Source: Salinibacter sp. 10B (lineage in GTDB: Bacteria; Bacteroidota; Rhodothermia; Rhodothermales; Salinibacteraceae). Taken from it: a stretch of DNA of 64,000 nt. Position numbers and translations under genes: made by a program. This document shows positions 1 to 9,302 of this stretch, piece after piece (position 1 is the first letter of the stretch; each line of letters opens with the position of its first letter). The notes below the pieces were generated by a model. It made no database searches, was not told where the DNA came from, and worked only from the letters and a program-made list of their open reading frames with translations. The stretch lies in contig NZ_MQWC01000004.1 of NCBI RefSeq assembly GCF_002954405.1, positions 2,469,909-2,533,908 of the forward strand. The letters are read 5' to 3'.

Positions 1-2331
1 ACTGCCCCCTTCGCCGACCGTCGCGATGAAGCCCGGCTGGATGAGAATGTCGGTCGTCTCGCGGGTGTAGTAGTCGAAGGAGCCGACCAGCCTGTCGTCG
101 AACAGCCCATAGTCGGCGCCGATGCCGATCTCGGTCGTTTCCTCCCACTGCAGATCCAAGTTGGGCCGCTGGATCCGGCGGAAGCCTCCGGGGATCGACC
201 CCGTGTCGTTGCCGCCCAGGTCGTAGGCGGTGGAGGTCGGGGCCGTAAACAAGACGTCCTCCGAGCTGAACCCCGGCTCAAAGAGCTGGAGGGAAGCGAA
301 ATTGCCGATCTCCTGGTTCCCGACGCGACCCCAACTGCCGCGCAGCTTCAGTTCCGAGAGGACGTCGACCCGGTTCTCCATGAAGCTTTCCTCCGTCACC
401 CGCCACCCGAGCGAGAAGGCCGGGAAGAGGCCGAACCGGTTGTTTTCACCGAACCGCGAGGAGCCGTCGTACCGGACCGTCACCGATGCAAGGTAGCGAT
501 CCTGGTACGAGTAGTCGGCCTTCGAAAAATAAGACAGGAGCCGCGAATCGGTACGGGTCCCGCTCACAAGCTGTCGGCCCGTCCCCGCATTCTCGACGAA
601 ATAGTCGAGGGTCTGAACGGAAAATTCCTCCCGCAGCGAGGAGTTGGAGACTAGGTGCTCATCCTGCGTCTCGGCGCCCGCCAGCAGGTTGACGTTGTGA
701 CTTTCGCCGAACAGCACGTCGTACTCGATCGTGCCGTTGAACGTCCAGATGAAGTTGTCGGTGTCGGCGTTCGAGACAGAGTTGACGCTTCGCCCCAGGA
801 AGCCGGTCTGGTAGCGCTGCTGAATGTCGCGCTCCTGGGTCCGCTCCCAGTCCACGCCCAGGCGGCCCTGCAGCGTCAGGTGGTCGGTGAGGTCGAACGC
901 CCCATTGATGTTTCCGAAGACCTCGCCGGTGTTGATCTCGTCCCACCGGTTGTCTTGGATCAACCGGACGGGGTTGTCCCGGTCGCTGAACGACCCGGCG
1001 CCCGTGGGGCCGGCAAACGCCCCGTCGGCCGTGCGGACCGGGATGATGGGGCGGAGGCGAAGCGACAGCACGAACGGATTTCCACCGGCGCCTTCCGGCA
1101 GGGGCACGCCCTTCTCTTTCGACAGCGTAAGGTTCTCGCCGACCCGCAGCCGCCCGTCGAAGAAGTTGAAGTTGGAATTGATCTGGGCATTGACCCGCTG
1201 AAACTCGTTCTGTTTGACAATGCCCTCGTTGTCGTGGAAGCGGAGCCCGAAGTACGCACTTCCTCGTTCGCTCCCCACGCGGGCCGAGAGGTCGTGACTC
1301 TGAATGATCCCTGTACTGCTGATCTCTTCGGTCCAATCGGTGCCGGGCACCGCGGCCGGCGTGTTGTTGCCGATGTTGTCCGCAATCGTAATGTCGTTGA
1401 GCACCGCCGTGCCGTCGTCCCTCCGTTCGAAGTCGTAACTATACAAATTCGGGTCAATCGAATTCGGGTCGCGTCCGTCGTTGATGGCCGCCCGGAAAAT
1501 GGCGAGCGCCCGTTCCCGCGTGTTTAGCGGCTCGTAGGTGCGCCCGTCCGGCCAGCTCGAAAACGTCACGTCCGATCCGTAGCTGAATTCAAGCGTGTTG
1601 CCCCCGCCGGCCCCCGACTTCGTCTCGATGACGATGACGCCGTTCGAGGCGCGCGAGCCGTAAATGGACGCGGCCGCCGCATCCTTGAGCACCTGCATGG
1701 ACTTAATGGAGCCGGGGGAGAGGATCTGCTCCACATTGTTTTTGGTGGGCACCCCGTCGATCACAAAGAGCGGCGAGTTGTTGCCGAGTGTGCTCGCGCC
1801 TCGGATTAGCAGTTCGGCATCGCCGAAGGGGGAGCCGGTCGTCTGGACGTTGACCCCCGCAACCTGCCCCTGCAACGACTTGATGGGGTTGGTCGACGGA
1901 TCGTCTTCCAGGCCCTCTACATCGACACTGGAGACCGATCCAGTGAGCGTGCGCCGCTCCTGCGACTGATACCCGGTTACGATCACCTCGTCCTGCGTGA
2001 AGGTGCTGGACTGAAGTGTCACGTCGATCGTCGTACGCTCTTGGATCGGGACCCGCTGAGTCTGAAACCCAACGAACGAAAACATGAGCGTGTCGGTGGG
2101 GGACGGCACTCGCAGCTCGTACTGGCCGGTGCCGTCGGTCGTCGTCCCGATCATGGTGCCGGGAACGCTAATGTTGACCCCCGGAAGGCTCTCCCCGTTT
2201 GTCGCATCCGTCACGGTTCCCCGCACCGTGTGCTCTCGCTCCTGAGCCTGTACGGCGGAAGCGACGGGTCCTCCGAGAAGTCCCGCAAAGAGAAGTGCTG
2301 CAAACGCAGTGTGTAGCGTTGATAGGCGCAT
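1..2331 (-). CDS. SusC/RagA-type TonB-dependent outer-membrane receptor, 3' end outside window
   Basis: Translation from the ATG at 2331 gives a signal peptide (residues about 1-30, ending AVQAQ), a carboxypeptidase-regulatory-like domain (TVTDATNGESLPGVNI, FVGFQTQRVPI), the VIVTGYQSQERRTLTGSV linker typical of SusC, and a plug domain with LLIRGASTLGNNSPLFVIDG. The barrel then runs off the left edge; about 777 codons are present and SusC proteins usually have about 1000. It should act as the outer-membrane channel of a glycan or peptide importer. A SusD lipoprotein partner would be expected downstream, beyond position 1. No substrate can be inferred here. The neighbour at 2798 is divergent and unrelated. 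Confidence 0.92.
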   Translation of the reverse strand, partial: MRLSTLHTAFAALLFAGLLGGPVASAVQAQEREHTVRGTVTDATNGESLPGVNISVPGTMIGTTTDGTGQYELRVPSPTDTLMFSFVGFQTQRVPIQERTTIDVTLQSSTFTQDEVIVTGYQSQERRTLTGSVSSVDVEGLEDDPSTNPIKSLQGQVAGVNVQTTGSPFGDAELLIRGASTLGNNSPLFVIDGVPTKNNVEQILSPGSIKSMQVLKDAAAASIYGSRASNGVIVIETKSGAGGGNTLEFSYGSDVTFSSWPDGRTYEPLNTRERALAIFRAAINDGRDPNSIDPNLYSYDFERRDDGTAVLNDITIADNIGNNTPAAVPGTDWTEEISSTGIIQSHDLSARVGSERGSAYFGLRFHDNEGIVKQNEFQRVNAQINSNFNFFDGRLRVGENLTLSKEKGVPLPEGAGGNPFVLSLRLRPIIPVRTADGAFAGPTGAGSFSDRDNPVRLIQDNRWDEINTGEVFGNINGAFDLTDHLTLQGRLGVDWERTQERDIQQRYQTGFLGRSVNSVSNADTDNFIWTFNGTIEYDVLFGESHNVNLLAGAETQDEHLVSNSSLREEFSVQTLDYFVENAGTGRQLVSGTRTDSRLLSYFSKADYSYQDRYLASVTVRYDGSSRFGENNRFGLFPAFSLGWRVTEESFMENRVDVLSELKLRGSWGRVGNQEIGNFASLQLFEPGFSSEDVLFTAPTSTAYDLGGNDTGSIPGGFRRIQRPNLDLQWEETTEIGIGADYGLFDDRLVGSFDYYTRETTDILIQPGFIATVGEGGS

Positions 2332-2797
2332 ATCACGATGGGAGTCACGATGGGAGTAAATGAAAACGTTTCCATATTGCTAGATCAGCGGGGGTGTAAA
2401 GCCCACAACCACGGTCCATTCTCCAAATGAGGCGAAAAACAGCCGTTTCTTTTCCATCTCTTTTGTCGAGGCCGGGCACTCTCGATCCTCCTTGGACTCG
2501 CAAGCGCTTCCAGTTGGCATATTTTGGAAACGATTGCATAGATATACGTAACCTGCGCCGATGATTGACGCAAATCTACCCAATTTCTTTACTCTTAGTT
2601 AACAAAAGGGCGTCAATGGATGATGGCGGTCCGATCCAAACGCTCATTCTCGAGATCTTCTTGAAAACCTTTCCACAGCGTTGGGGGTCCGTGTCGGACT
2701 CCCTCAACGGTTCCCTCCGCCTCCCGAACCTCCCTCTCCCCGTATCGGTTTGTGCTCCTCCCGGAGTCATACGCCCCTCCCCAAGCGTCCCCCTCTC
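2332..2797. other. Divergent intergenic region between the SusC-like gene and the DUF58 gene
   Basis: Short open frames are present on both strands, but none shows a start signal, composition or motif of a real gene. The stretch 2681-2797 is open in frame with the DUF58 gene, but its translation (proline/arginine-rich) does not resemble that family's N-terminus. The region probably holds the two divergent promoters. No MoxR ATPase gene is here. Confidence 0.5.
2571..2606 (-). promoter_or_regulatory. Possible Bacteroidota-type promoter for the SusC-like receptor
   Basis: On the minus strand TAGATTTG (2571-2578) matches the TAnnTTTG -7 consensus, with TTTG 24 nt upstream (2603-2606), slightly more than the usual spacing. 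It would give a 5' UTR of roughly 230 nt. The assignment rests on the consensus alone. Confidence 0.3.
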
Positions 2798-3676
2798 GTG
2801 ATCCCCGACGAGCTCTTCGACAAGATTCGCCGCCTGGAGGTACGCACCCGCGGCGTGGTCGAAAATGTCTTCGGCGGTGAATACCATTCCGCATTCAAGG
2901 GACGGGGCATCGAGTTTGCCGAGGTACGCCCCTACCAGGTGGGCGACGACATCCGCAACATCGACTGGAACGTCTCTGCGCGGATGGACGAGACCTACGT
3001 GAAGGTCTACGAGGAGGAACGGGAGCAAACCGTCATGCTTTGCGTGGACGTGTCCGGCTCGGAAAACTTTGGATCACAGGAGAAGCAGAAGCGAGAGATT
3101 GCGGCCGAAATCTGCGCCGTCATGGCCTTCAGCGCAATCCAAAACAACGACCAGGTGGGCCTGCTGCTTTTTTCGGACGAGGTGGAAACATTCATACGTC
3201 CCCGGAAGGGACGACGACACGTTCTGCGCTGCATTCGCGAGCTCTACGCCGCCGAACCACAATCCACCGGCACCGACATCCAGGGCGCGCTCCGCCACGT
3301 GCTCCGCATCCTCCGGCGGCGGTCAATCCTTGTACTGGTAAGCGACTTTTTTGACGACGATTACGATTCGATGCTGCGCGCCGCGGCCCAGCGGCACGAC
3401 ACCGTGGGCGTGGAGCTTCAGGACCCCCGTGAAGAGGAACTGCCCCCCGTGGGGCTGGTTGACCTGACCGATGCCGAAACGGGCGAGACCGTAACGATCG
3501 ACACCCACGACCCGGCGGCCCGCCACGCCTTTGCCGAACGAGCCCGTGCCCGACGCGAACATACGGCGTCGCTCCTGCAGCGCACCGGCGTGGGCCACGT
3601 GCCCGTCCGCACAGACGAGGATGCCCTAGACCCCCTCATTGCGTTCTTCCGCGAGCGGTCGCGGCGGGGACGATAA
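2798..3676 (+). CDS. DUF58 family protein of the Bat aerotolerance locus
   Basis: The product has about 292 residues from a GTG start; the frame is open upstream to 2681, but homologous proteins begin close to this IPDELFDKIRRLEV segment. The DUF58 signature is intact (FKGRGIEFAEVR, then GDDIRNIDWNVSAR), followed by a von Willebrand A-like fold with the metal-site motif DVSGS. Family members usually work with a MoxR AAA+ ATPase and Bat proteins in envelope stress tolerance or complex assembly; the reaction is not defined. It is first of the plus-strand Bat genes, 169 nt before the next. Unusually, no MoxR gene precedes it. No Shine-Dalgarno sequence is evident, so the start is only moderately certain. 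Confidence 0.88.
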   Translation: MIPDELFDKIRRLEVRTRGVVENVFGGEYHSAFKGRGIEFAEVRPYQVGDDIRNIDWNVSARMDETYVKVYEEEREQTVMLCVDVSGSENFGSQEKQKREIAAEICAVMAFSAIQNNDQVGLLLFSDEVETFIRPRKGRRHVLRCIRELYAAEPQSTGTDIQGALRHVLRILRRRSILVLVSDFFDDDYDSMLRAAAQRHDTVGVELQDPREEELPPVGLVDLTDAETGETVTIDTHDPAARHAFAERARARREHTASLLQRTGVGHVPVRTDEDALDPLIAFFRERSRRGR

Positions 3677-3845
3677 CTTCGGGATTGCTCCTGACTGGGC
3701 GCTGGGAATTCGAGAGGACTGTCCGACGGAAGTCCCCGAAAGGGTGCGTGGGATGGGCAAGAGGCGTGTCAACGGCGGGGTGTTTGTCTTAGAATTAGCT
3801 GCAAGTGGCATGTGGTCGAGCAAGTACGGTTTTGCGGAGGAGACA

Positions 3846-4877
3846 ATGACGCAGGTCCTCCGTCTCGTACCGTTGGGCCTCGCGCTTGTGCTCGTCCACA
3901 CGGCCCTCCCCATCCAAGCACAACCGTCCCTCCAACTGCAAACCCGGGTGTCGACGGACAGTGTGGTCATCGGGGAGCGATTTACGGTGTCACTGGTCGC
4001 CACCCACGGAGAGGGCACAACGGTTGCCTTCCCAACGCCGGACGCCGGACCGGTCGTGTTTGGAAACGTAGACGTGCTCGACCGCAGTGGCATACACACC
4101 CGCCGCCTGGACAATAATCGAGTTGCGGATAGCGTAGCCTACACGGCGACCACCTTTTCGCTCGACTCGGTGCGTGTGCCCGCCGTGCCCATTCAGGTGG
4201 TGTCCGGGAGCGACACGAGCATAACGAGTGCTCCCGCCCGCCGTCTGACGGTGGTGTCGGTCGTGGGCCCCGACGCGAAGGGCCTCCACGGCGTGGCACC
4301 GCCCGCTCCGTTTCCGCGTCCGCTGTGGACCTGGCTGCTGCTCGGACTAGTCGTCCTCGGCCTCGTGGCCGGGCTGGCGTACCTCTGGTGGCGCCGGCGG
4401 CAGTCGTCCGAGACCGCCCCGGCCCAGCGGCCCCTGCAGGAGGATAAGACGCCCTACGAAGCGGCCACGACCTGGATTCGGCAGCTAGAGTCCTACGACC
4501 TCTCCGATCCGGCCGCCGTGAAACCATTCTACGTGGAGCTGTCCAACGCACTTCGGGTATACTTGGCCCGCGAGTTGGAAGTGGCCGCCCTGGAACGGAC
4601 GACGCGAGAGGTGGTCGACGTACTTGAGGCCCGTCCGGACGTGCCGACGGAGGCAGGCGCTCGAATTCGTGCCGTCCTGGAGCTGGCCGACCTCGTAAAA
4701 TTTGCGGATGCCCACCCCAACGCCTCCGACCACGAAAAGGCGCTCCGCGAGGCACGTGCTGCCCTCGACACCATCGAAGCAACCCGTCCTCAGCATTCTC
4801 CGTCCACGGAAAACGGATCCCCGTCGTCCGGTCCGGCCCCGCCGGAAGCGGTGGACGACGTCGCGTCTGCGGGATAG
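3846..4877 (+). CDS. Bat-locus membrane protein with exported N-terminus
   Basis: The protein has 343 residues starting at an ATG with a clear Shine-Dalgarno sequence (GGAGGAG ending about 3 nt upstream); the frame is open further upstream, but this start gives a proper signal peptide (MTQVLRL to IQAQ). An exported beta-rich domain (about residues 25-150) is followed by one transmembrane helix (about 157-178, WTWLLLGLVVLGLVAGLAYLWW) and a cytoplasmic helical domain with YEAATTWIRQLESY and FYVELSNALRVYLAREL. A gene of this design commonly sits between DUF58 and BatA in Bacteroidota. It resembles a short BatD with DUF4381-like features, but I do not assign a molecular function. Confidence 0.8.
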   Translation: MTQVLRLVPLGLALVLVHTALPIQAQPSLQLQTRVSTDSVVIGERFTVSLVATHGEGTTVAFPTPDAGPVVFGNVDVLDRSGIHTRRLDNNRVADSVAYTATTFSLDSVRVPAVPIQVVSGSDTSITSAPARRLTVVSVVGPDAKGLHGVAPPAPFPRPLWTWLLLGLVVLGLVAGLAYLWWRRRQSSETAPAQRPLQEDKTPYEAATTWIRQLESYDLSDPAAVKPFYVELSNALRVYLARELEVAALERTTREVVDVLEARPDVPTEAGARIRAVLELADLVKFADAHPNASDHEKALREARAALDTIEATRPQHSPSTENGSPSSGPAPPEAVDDVASAG

Positions 4878-5011
4878 GTGCGGCCCCCGCGTACCGAGGG
4901 AACGAGAAGGAATAAAAAACAGCGCCGTACCTCACATATTACGCATCATGGGGCGCGAAAACGGGTCTGTTGTTTTGCTCTCACCTTCCACTTATCCCAG
5001 CCAACATTCGC

Positions 5012-5770
5012 ATGTCCGCGTTTAGCAATACCCTCATCGACCGCCTCGCTGCGGCCGAGCACGTGGCCGTCCTCACCGGAGCCGGCATCAGTGCCGAAAG
5101 CGGGATTCCCACGTTTCGCGATCCGGACGGCCTCTGGGAGAAATTTGATCCGCAGGAACTGGCCAACGTGGAGGCCTTTCTCGACAATCCAGAGCTCGTA
5201 CAGGGATGGTACCAGCACCGGCGCCAGTTGGTCGAAGAGGCCGAGCCGAACGCCGGTCACCGCGCCCTCGCCGATCTGGAAGCACACGTCGAGGAAATCA
5301 GCATCATCACCCAAAACGTGGACGACCTCCACAACCGGGCGGGCAGCCGCACCGTGATTGAGCTCCACGGCAACATCACGCACAACTACTGCATGGACTG
5401 CGAGCGCCCCGCGGAGGCCGAGACGGTGGACGCCGCCATCCAAAACGGCACGCCCGCCCGCTGCCCCGAATGCGACGGCCTCATCCGACCGGATGTCGTG
5501 TGGTTTGGCGAAATGTTGCCCCCAAACGCCATTGAGCAGGCCGACGCGGCCACGACCCAGGCCGACGTCTTTCTAAGCGTGGGAACAAGCGCGGTCGTCT
5601 ATCCGGCGGCGCAGTTTCCGATGGAGGCGCGGGCCAACGGAGCGTACGTGGCCGAAATCAACCCGGACACGACGGGCATCACCGACGAGATCAATGAATC
5701 CATCCGCGGCCCGGCCGGCGATATTCTGCCCGCCCTGCGCGACGCCGTCGCCGAACGCAAGGGGCAGTAG
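5012..5770 (+). CDS. Sir2-family NAD-dependent protein deacylase, class III (CobB/SIRT5-like)
   Basis: The protein has 252 residues. It shows the NAD-binding motif GAGISAESGIPTFRD (from residue 23), TQNVDDLH, the catalytic-histidine ELHGN segment, two CxxC pairs for the structural zinc (CMDC, CPEC) and RPDVVWFGE. Y67 and R70 (WYQHR) form the YxxR pair that in SIRT5 and CobB binds acidic acyl groups, so desuccinylase or demalonylase activity is likely as well as deacetylation. The ATG at 5012 is preferred over 4970 because alignment begins at SNTLIDRL. It lies inside the Bat cluster, 134 nt after the previous gene, and is followed at once by a hairpin, so it may be separately terminated. Confidence 0.93.
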   Translation: MSAFSNTLIDRLAAAEHVAVLTGAGISAESGIPTFRDPDGLWEKFDPQELANVEAFLDNPELVQGWYQHRRQLVEEAEPNAGHRALADLEAHVEEISIITQNVDDLHNRAGSRTVIELHGNITHNYCMDCERPAEAETVDAAIQNGTPARCPECDGLIRPDVVWFGEMLPPNAIEQADAATTQADVFLSVGTSAVVYPAAQFPMEARANGAYVAEINPDTTGITDEINESIRGPAGDILPALRDAVAERKGQ

Positions 5771-5801
5771 CGGAGTTTGGGGGATTCAAGGCCAAACTCC
5801 G
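5771..5801 (+). terminator. Hairpin immediately after the sirtuin stop codon
   Basis: CGGAGTTTGG (5771-5780) and CCAAACTCCG (5792-5801) are perfect reverse complements, a 10-bp stem with an 11-nt loop starting at the base after the TAG stop. No T-tract follows, so it may be a weak terminator or an mRNA 3'-end stabiliser separating the sirtuin message from batA. Confidence 0.55.
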
Positions 5802-6053
5802 TCGCACTCGATTGCCAGCATGAAAGCGGGACACCTGAACGCGTGATCGAGGGGAGCTGCCCCTCTTCGTTTCACTCACCCTGACGCACGAAAAAAGCCC
5901 GGCGTTTTCCTGATGATGTACGCTGCGGCATCCACTGGCACCGCCATTGAGTGTGAGTACAACCGATCGTCCCCCTCACACATCCACATACGCTCCCGCC
6001 GGTAAAAGCAGCACCCGGCGGCCTTATTCTCCTCGCTCGACCCTACGCTTCCC

Positions 6054-7031
6054 GTGACCTTCGCCAATCCCCACGCCCTGTGGCTTCTACTTTTGGTCCC
6101 CCTGGTGGGCCTATGGACGTGGTGGCGCCGCCGAACGGAAAGAGGCCTCCGCTATAGCGATACAGAACTGACCGCCGGTATACCGGCGTCGTGGCGCATA
6201 CGGTTGCAGGGCCTTCCGGCCGTCCTCCGAATGGGAGCCCTCGCGCTTGGCGTGGTCGCCCTGGCCCGGCCCCAGGTGCACGACGTGATTCGCACCACCA
6301 CCGCGGAGGGCATCGACATCATGCTCGCTCTCGACACCTCCTCATCGATGCGGGCCGAGGACTTTCAACCCAACCGCTTCGAGGCCGCACGCGACGTGGC
6401 GGGCTCGTTCGTCGAGGGACGAACCTCCGACCGCGTGGGACTCATCGTCTTCGCGGCCGAGGCATACACGCAGGTCCCCCTTACCCTCGACTATTCCTTC
6501 CTCCAGCGCATGCTGGAACGGGTAAGCATCGGGGTGGTGGAGGACGGAACGGCCGTGGGCACGGCCCTCGCGACGGCCGTCAACCGCCTCCGCGAAACGG
6601 AGGCCGAGAGCAAGGTGGTGGTCCTCCTCACGGATGGCCGCAACAACCGGGGAGAAATTGATCCAGCGACCGCGGCCGAGATTGCAAGCACCATCGGCGT
6701 GCGCGTGTACGCAATCGGCGTGGGTGCGGCGGAGTCATCTGGCGCCGTGCCGCGCGGCCACCGGGAGCAGCAGCAACCGGGCGATGGGGGAGTAGACGAA
6801 GAGATGCTGCGCACCGTGGCCTCCACCACGAATGGGCGCTACTTTTCCGCCTCCAGCAAGGAGGCACTGAAGCGCATCTACGCCGAGATTGACGAGCTAG
6901 AGACCGCAGAGATCGACGAGCGGGTCTACACCGATCGGGAGGAATGGTTTGCCTGGGCGCTCGGCCCCGCCCTCGCCCTCGTGCTGCTAGAGATTAGCCT
7001 CTCGACGACGGCCTTCCGCCGCTTCCCCTAA
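6054..7031 (+). CDS. batA: BatA-like VWA-domain membrane protein
   Basis: The protein has 325 residues from a GTG start. There are N-terminal transmembrane helices (HALWLLLLVPLVGLWTWW and AVLRMGALALGVVALA), a von Willebrand A domain with an intact metal-ion-dependent adhesion site (DTSSS, GTAVGTAL, LLTDGRNN), and a C-terminal helix (FAWALGPALALVLLEISL). This matches BatA, which is thought to form an inner-membrane complex with BatB for oxidative or envelope stress tolerance. A glutamine/glycine-rich insertion (HREQQQPGDGG) sits between the last VWA strands. BatB follows after 92 nt. The assignment rests on family and synteny; its biochemical role is not established. Confidence 0.87.
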   Translation: MTFANPHALWLLLLVPLVGLWTWWRRRTERGLRYSDTELTAGIPASWRIRLQGLPAVLRMGALALGVVALARPQVHDVIRTTTAEGIDIMLALDTSSSMRAEDFQPNRFEAARDVAGSFVEGRTSDRVGLIVFAAEAYTQVPLTLDYSFLQRMLERVSIGVVEDGTAVGTALATAVNRLRETEAESKVVVLLTDGRNNRGEIDPATAAEIASTIGVRVYAIGVGAAESSGAVPRGHREQQQPGDGGVDEEMLRTVASTTNGRYFSASSKEALKRIYAEIDELETAEIDERVYTDREEWFAWALGPALALVLLEISLSTTAFRRFP

Positions 7032-7035
7032 ACAT

Positions 7036-7116
7036 TGGCGAGTTGCGATTTTCGAATTGCGAATTGAGGAGGCTCTTCCCGCTATTGATTCGTGATTCGA
7101 CAGTCGAAACTTGAAC
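7036..7116. repeat. Word-repeat intergenic sequence between batA and batB
   Basis: The gap is filled with reiterated TTCGA/GCGAATT words: GCGATTTTCGAATTGCGAAT, then GATTCGTGATTCGACAGTCG and GAACATCGAAA, which can fold as a poor inverted repeat. Gaps at 27093, 28945, 40560, 44490 and 55399 have a similar style. Confidence 0.4.
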
Positions 7117-7123
7117 ATCGAAA

Positions 7124-8149
7124 ATGGACCTCTTGTATCCGCACTTTGCGTGGGCCCTGCTGGCCGTGCCCGGCGTGGCGTATTTGTTCTGGCGTGCCGC
7201 GCGGGCCCAGACGACGGCCCTCCACCGGTTTGGCAATGCCGCTCTCGTGCGGCAGCTGGCTCCGTCTGCTCCTCGATGGCGCCGTTGGCTGAAGGCCACG
7301 CTCGTGGTGCTGGCCGTGGCCGGCCTTGCGCTCAGCCTGATGGGGCCACGCTTTGGCACGCAGTTGCGAACCGTGGAGCGCCGGGGGGTAGACCTCGTGG
7401 TGGCCCTCGATGTGTCGACGTCGATGCAAGCCCAGGATGTGGCGCCGAGCCGCCTCAAGCGTGCCAAGGAAGAAATCCGCGATCTCGTCGGGCAGCTGCG
7501 CGGCGATCGCGTCGGGCTGGTCCTCTTTGCAGGCTCCGGCTTCGTTCAATGCCCCCTTACCACCGACTACAACGCTCTCCGGCTCTTTCTCGATGTCGCC
7601 GGCCCCGACCAACTTCCGGTGCCCGGCACCAACTTCGAAGCCGCCTACGACGCCGCAACCGATGCCTTCGCCGCCCCTCGTCCGTCGTCGGACTCCACCC
7701 GCCCCGACCCGCAGCGCGCTCAGGTACTTCTCGTCCTGTCGGATGGCGAAAATCACGTCGGCAACCTTGAGTCTCTTAAGGAGCGTGCCCAGGCGGACGA
7801 CATCACCCTCTTTGCCGCTGGCCTCGGGACCGACGACGGCGCCCGTATTCCAGTATACAAGAACGGACGACAGGTGGACGTAAAACGGGATGAGAACGGC
7901 AATATCGTCCGCTCTCGGCTCGACGAGGCGGCGCTCACGACCCTTTCTGAGAATGGCGCCTATTTCCGAATTGGGAGCACGTCCAGTGCCCTTTCGGACC
8001 TGCCTACCGCCCTGCGCCAACTGCAAACGTCAACCGTGACGGAAGAGCAATTTGCGGACTATGCGCAAATGTACCAGTGGCCCCTTGCCGTGGCTCTGCT
8101 CCTCCTTCTCGTAGAGGCGTTCATTCCGATCCGGTCACGACGGGGGTGA
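7124..8149 (+). CDS. batB: BatB-like VWA-domain membrane protein
   Basis: The protein has 341 residues. An N-terminal helix (FAWALLAVPGVAYLFW) and a second (LKATLVVLAVAGLALSL) precede a von Willebrand A domain with DVSTS, GTNFEAAYD and LSDGEN at the metal site. A C-terminal helix (WPLAVALLLLLVEAFIPI) ends the protein. The domain is paralogous to the preceding BatA and both metal sites are intact. The insert PRPSSDSTRPDPQR is a low-complexity loop. BatA and BatB together are expected to recruit TPR proteins such as the next two genes. The ATG at 7124 starts right after a word-repeat gap without a clear Shine-Dalgarno sequence. Confidence 0.87.
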   Translation: MDLLYPHFAWALLAVPGVAYLFWRAARAQTTALHRFGNAALVRQLAPSAPRWRRWLKATLVVLAVAGLALSLMGPRFGTQLRTVERRGVDLVVALDVSTSMQAQDVAPSRLKRAKEEIRDLVGQLRGDRVGLVLFAGSGFVQCPLTTDYNALRLFLDVAGPDQLPVPGTNFEAAYDAATDAFAAPRPSSDSTRPDPQRAQVLLVLSDGENHVGNLESLKERAQADDITLFAAGLGTDDGARIPVYKNGRQVDVKRDENGNIVRSRLDEAALTTLSENGAYFRIGSTSSALSDLPTALRQLQTSTVTEEQFADYAQMYQWPLAVALLLLLVEAFIPIRSRRG

Positions 8150-8660
8150 GGTGCCGACGAATACGAACGGATGCACGGCGTGGCCTGTATATCCTGATCT
8201 GCTTGTGATTCTCCCCATCAAGCCCGGAGTCGATACTCGCGCGATCGGCCCGGCCAGAAGAGGTGCGGCTACAACAGGCATTGTCCCCTGGCAATGAACC
8301 AAAGGGGGATTTTGCGCTCTACCAGGCGCCGCTGGGGAGAAGATTCCCACTCTGAACTCCATGTCCCTGGTACGAGCCCTGTGAACCTCGGGGAGCATGA
8401 TTGCGACCGTTGATCCCGAGTGCTCCGTCATCGATGCAGTATCAGGGGGGGGGGCGATGCGAACCTCCCTTTTCCCAAAAATGAGCGCGGGATGGAAGGG
8501 AGCGGATGCTGCTGACTGCTTTATCCCCGAAGCGGATGAACTGGAATCGAACACCGGAGGTAATCGTTAGAAAACCAGTGGTCAGTCAAGCTGAGGATGC
8601 TGGTGCTGAATCGATCCGCAACGAGACCCACGGTCCTATTTTGCTGAGTCGCCTGTCCCT
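8150..8660. other. 511-nt gap inside the Bat cluster with a G10 tract
   Basis: No convincing gene is visible. A minus-strand frame over 8135-8554 can be read, but its product shows no family resemblance. A run of ten G (8445-8454) is the only striking element. A stretch around 8535-8590 vaguely resembles a reversed tRNA but does not fold as one. Confidence 0.4.
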
Positions 8661-9302
8661 ATGACCGCCCGTTTTGCCCTCCTTTTTCTCCTGTTTGGCC
8701 TGTTTGGCGATGCCGGGGCCGAGCATGGTCGTGCCGGCAATGCGCTGTACGAACAGGAACAGTACGCCGAAGCGGCCGCAGCGTACCGCGAGGGGCTCGC
8801 CGCAATCGACGATACGACAGGCAGCGTTTACGCAACCCTGCAGAACAACCTCGGGGCAGCACTGCACCGACAGAAGCAATATGCCGCTGCCCGCTCAGCT
8901 TTCCAGCGGGCTGTGCAGGCGGCTCCGACCGAGGAGGCGCGCGTCCGGGCCTTCTTCAATGCCGGAACTGCTGCTGCAGGCACGGGACGCCTGCAGACGG
9001 CCCTCGACGACTATCGGCAAGCCCTTCTGCTCGACCCCACCCACAAGCAGGCTCGGTACAACTACGAGTATATCAAGCGACAACGAGCCAACCAACAGTC
9101 CGGACAACGATCGCCCGACGTGGAACCGTCTGCGTACGCCCGTCGCTTGAAGAAGAAAGCAGAAGCAATGGTTGGTCGCGAGCAGTACGCGGACGCCGCT
9201 GAGCTCATGAGCGAGGGCTTGCAGAAAGACTCCACCGTAGCCGCGTACCGCGACTTCATTGGACGCCTTGACGACATCGCCCAAATTGCCCAGTCTCCAT
9301 AA
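8661..9302 (+). CDS. Exported TPR-repeat protein of the Bat locus
   Basis: The protein has 213 residues with a short signal-like N-terminus (MTARFALLFLLFGLFGDAGA). Tetratricopeptide repeats are visible at about residues 22-135: GNALYEQEQYAEAAAAYREG, NLGAALHRQKQYAAARSAF and ALDDYRQALLLDP. A further degenerate repeat lies near 170-195 (GREQYADAAELMSEGL). It resembles BatC/BatE proteins, which supply TPR scaffolds to the BatA/B complex. Its TAA stop overlaps the ATG of the next gene (TAATG), which indicates translational coupling. The C-terminal EKDW signature of BatC is absent here but present in the next protein. Confidence 0.82.
   Translation: MTARFALLFLLFGLFGDAGAEHGRAGNALYEQEQYAEAAAAYREGLAAIDDTTGSVYATLQNNLGAALHRQKQYAAARSAFQRAVQAAPTEEARVRAFFNAGTAAAGTGRLQTALDDYRQALLLDPTHKQARYNYEYIKRQRANQQSGQRSPDVEPSAYARRLKKKAEAMVGREQYADAAELMSEGLQKDSTVAAYRDFIGRLDDIAQIAQSP

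Noticed and set aside
655-1527. 290-residue plus-strand frame
   Set aside because: It is the antisense shadow of the SusC-like receptor, whose minus-strand frame has clear family motifs throughout.
8530-8595. Stretch resembling a reversed tRNA-Arg(UCU), with GGAATCGAAC and TTAGAA segments
   Set aside because: The anticodon stem and T stem do not pair, and no acceptor stem can be formed; chance resemblance or an old remnant at best.
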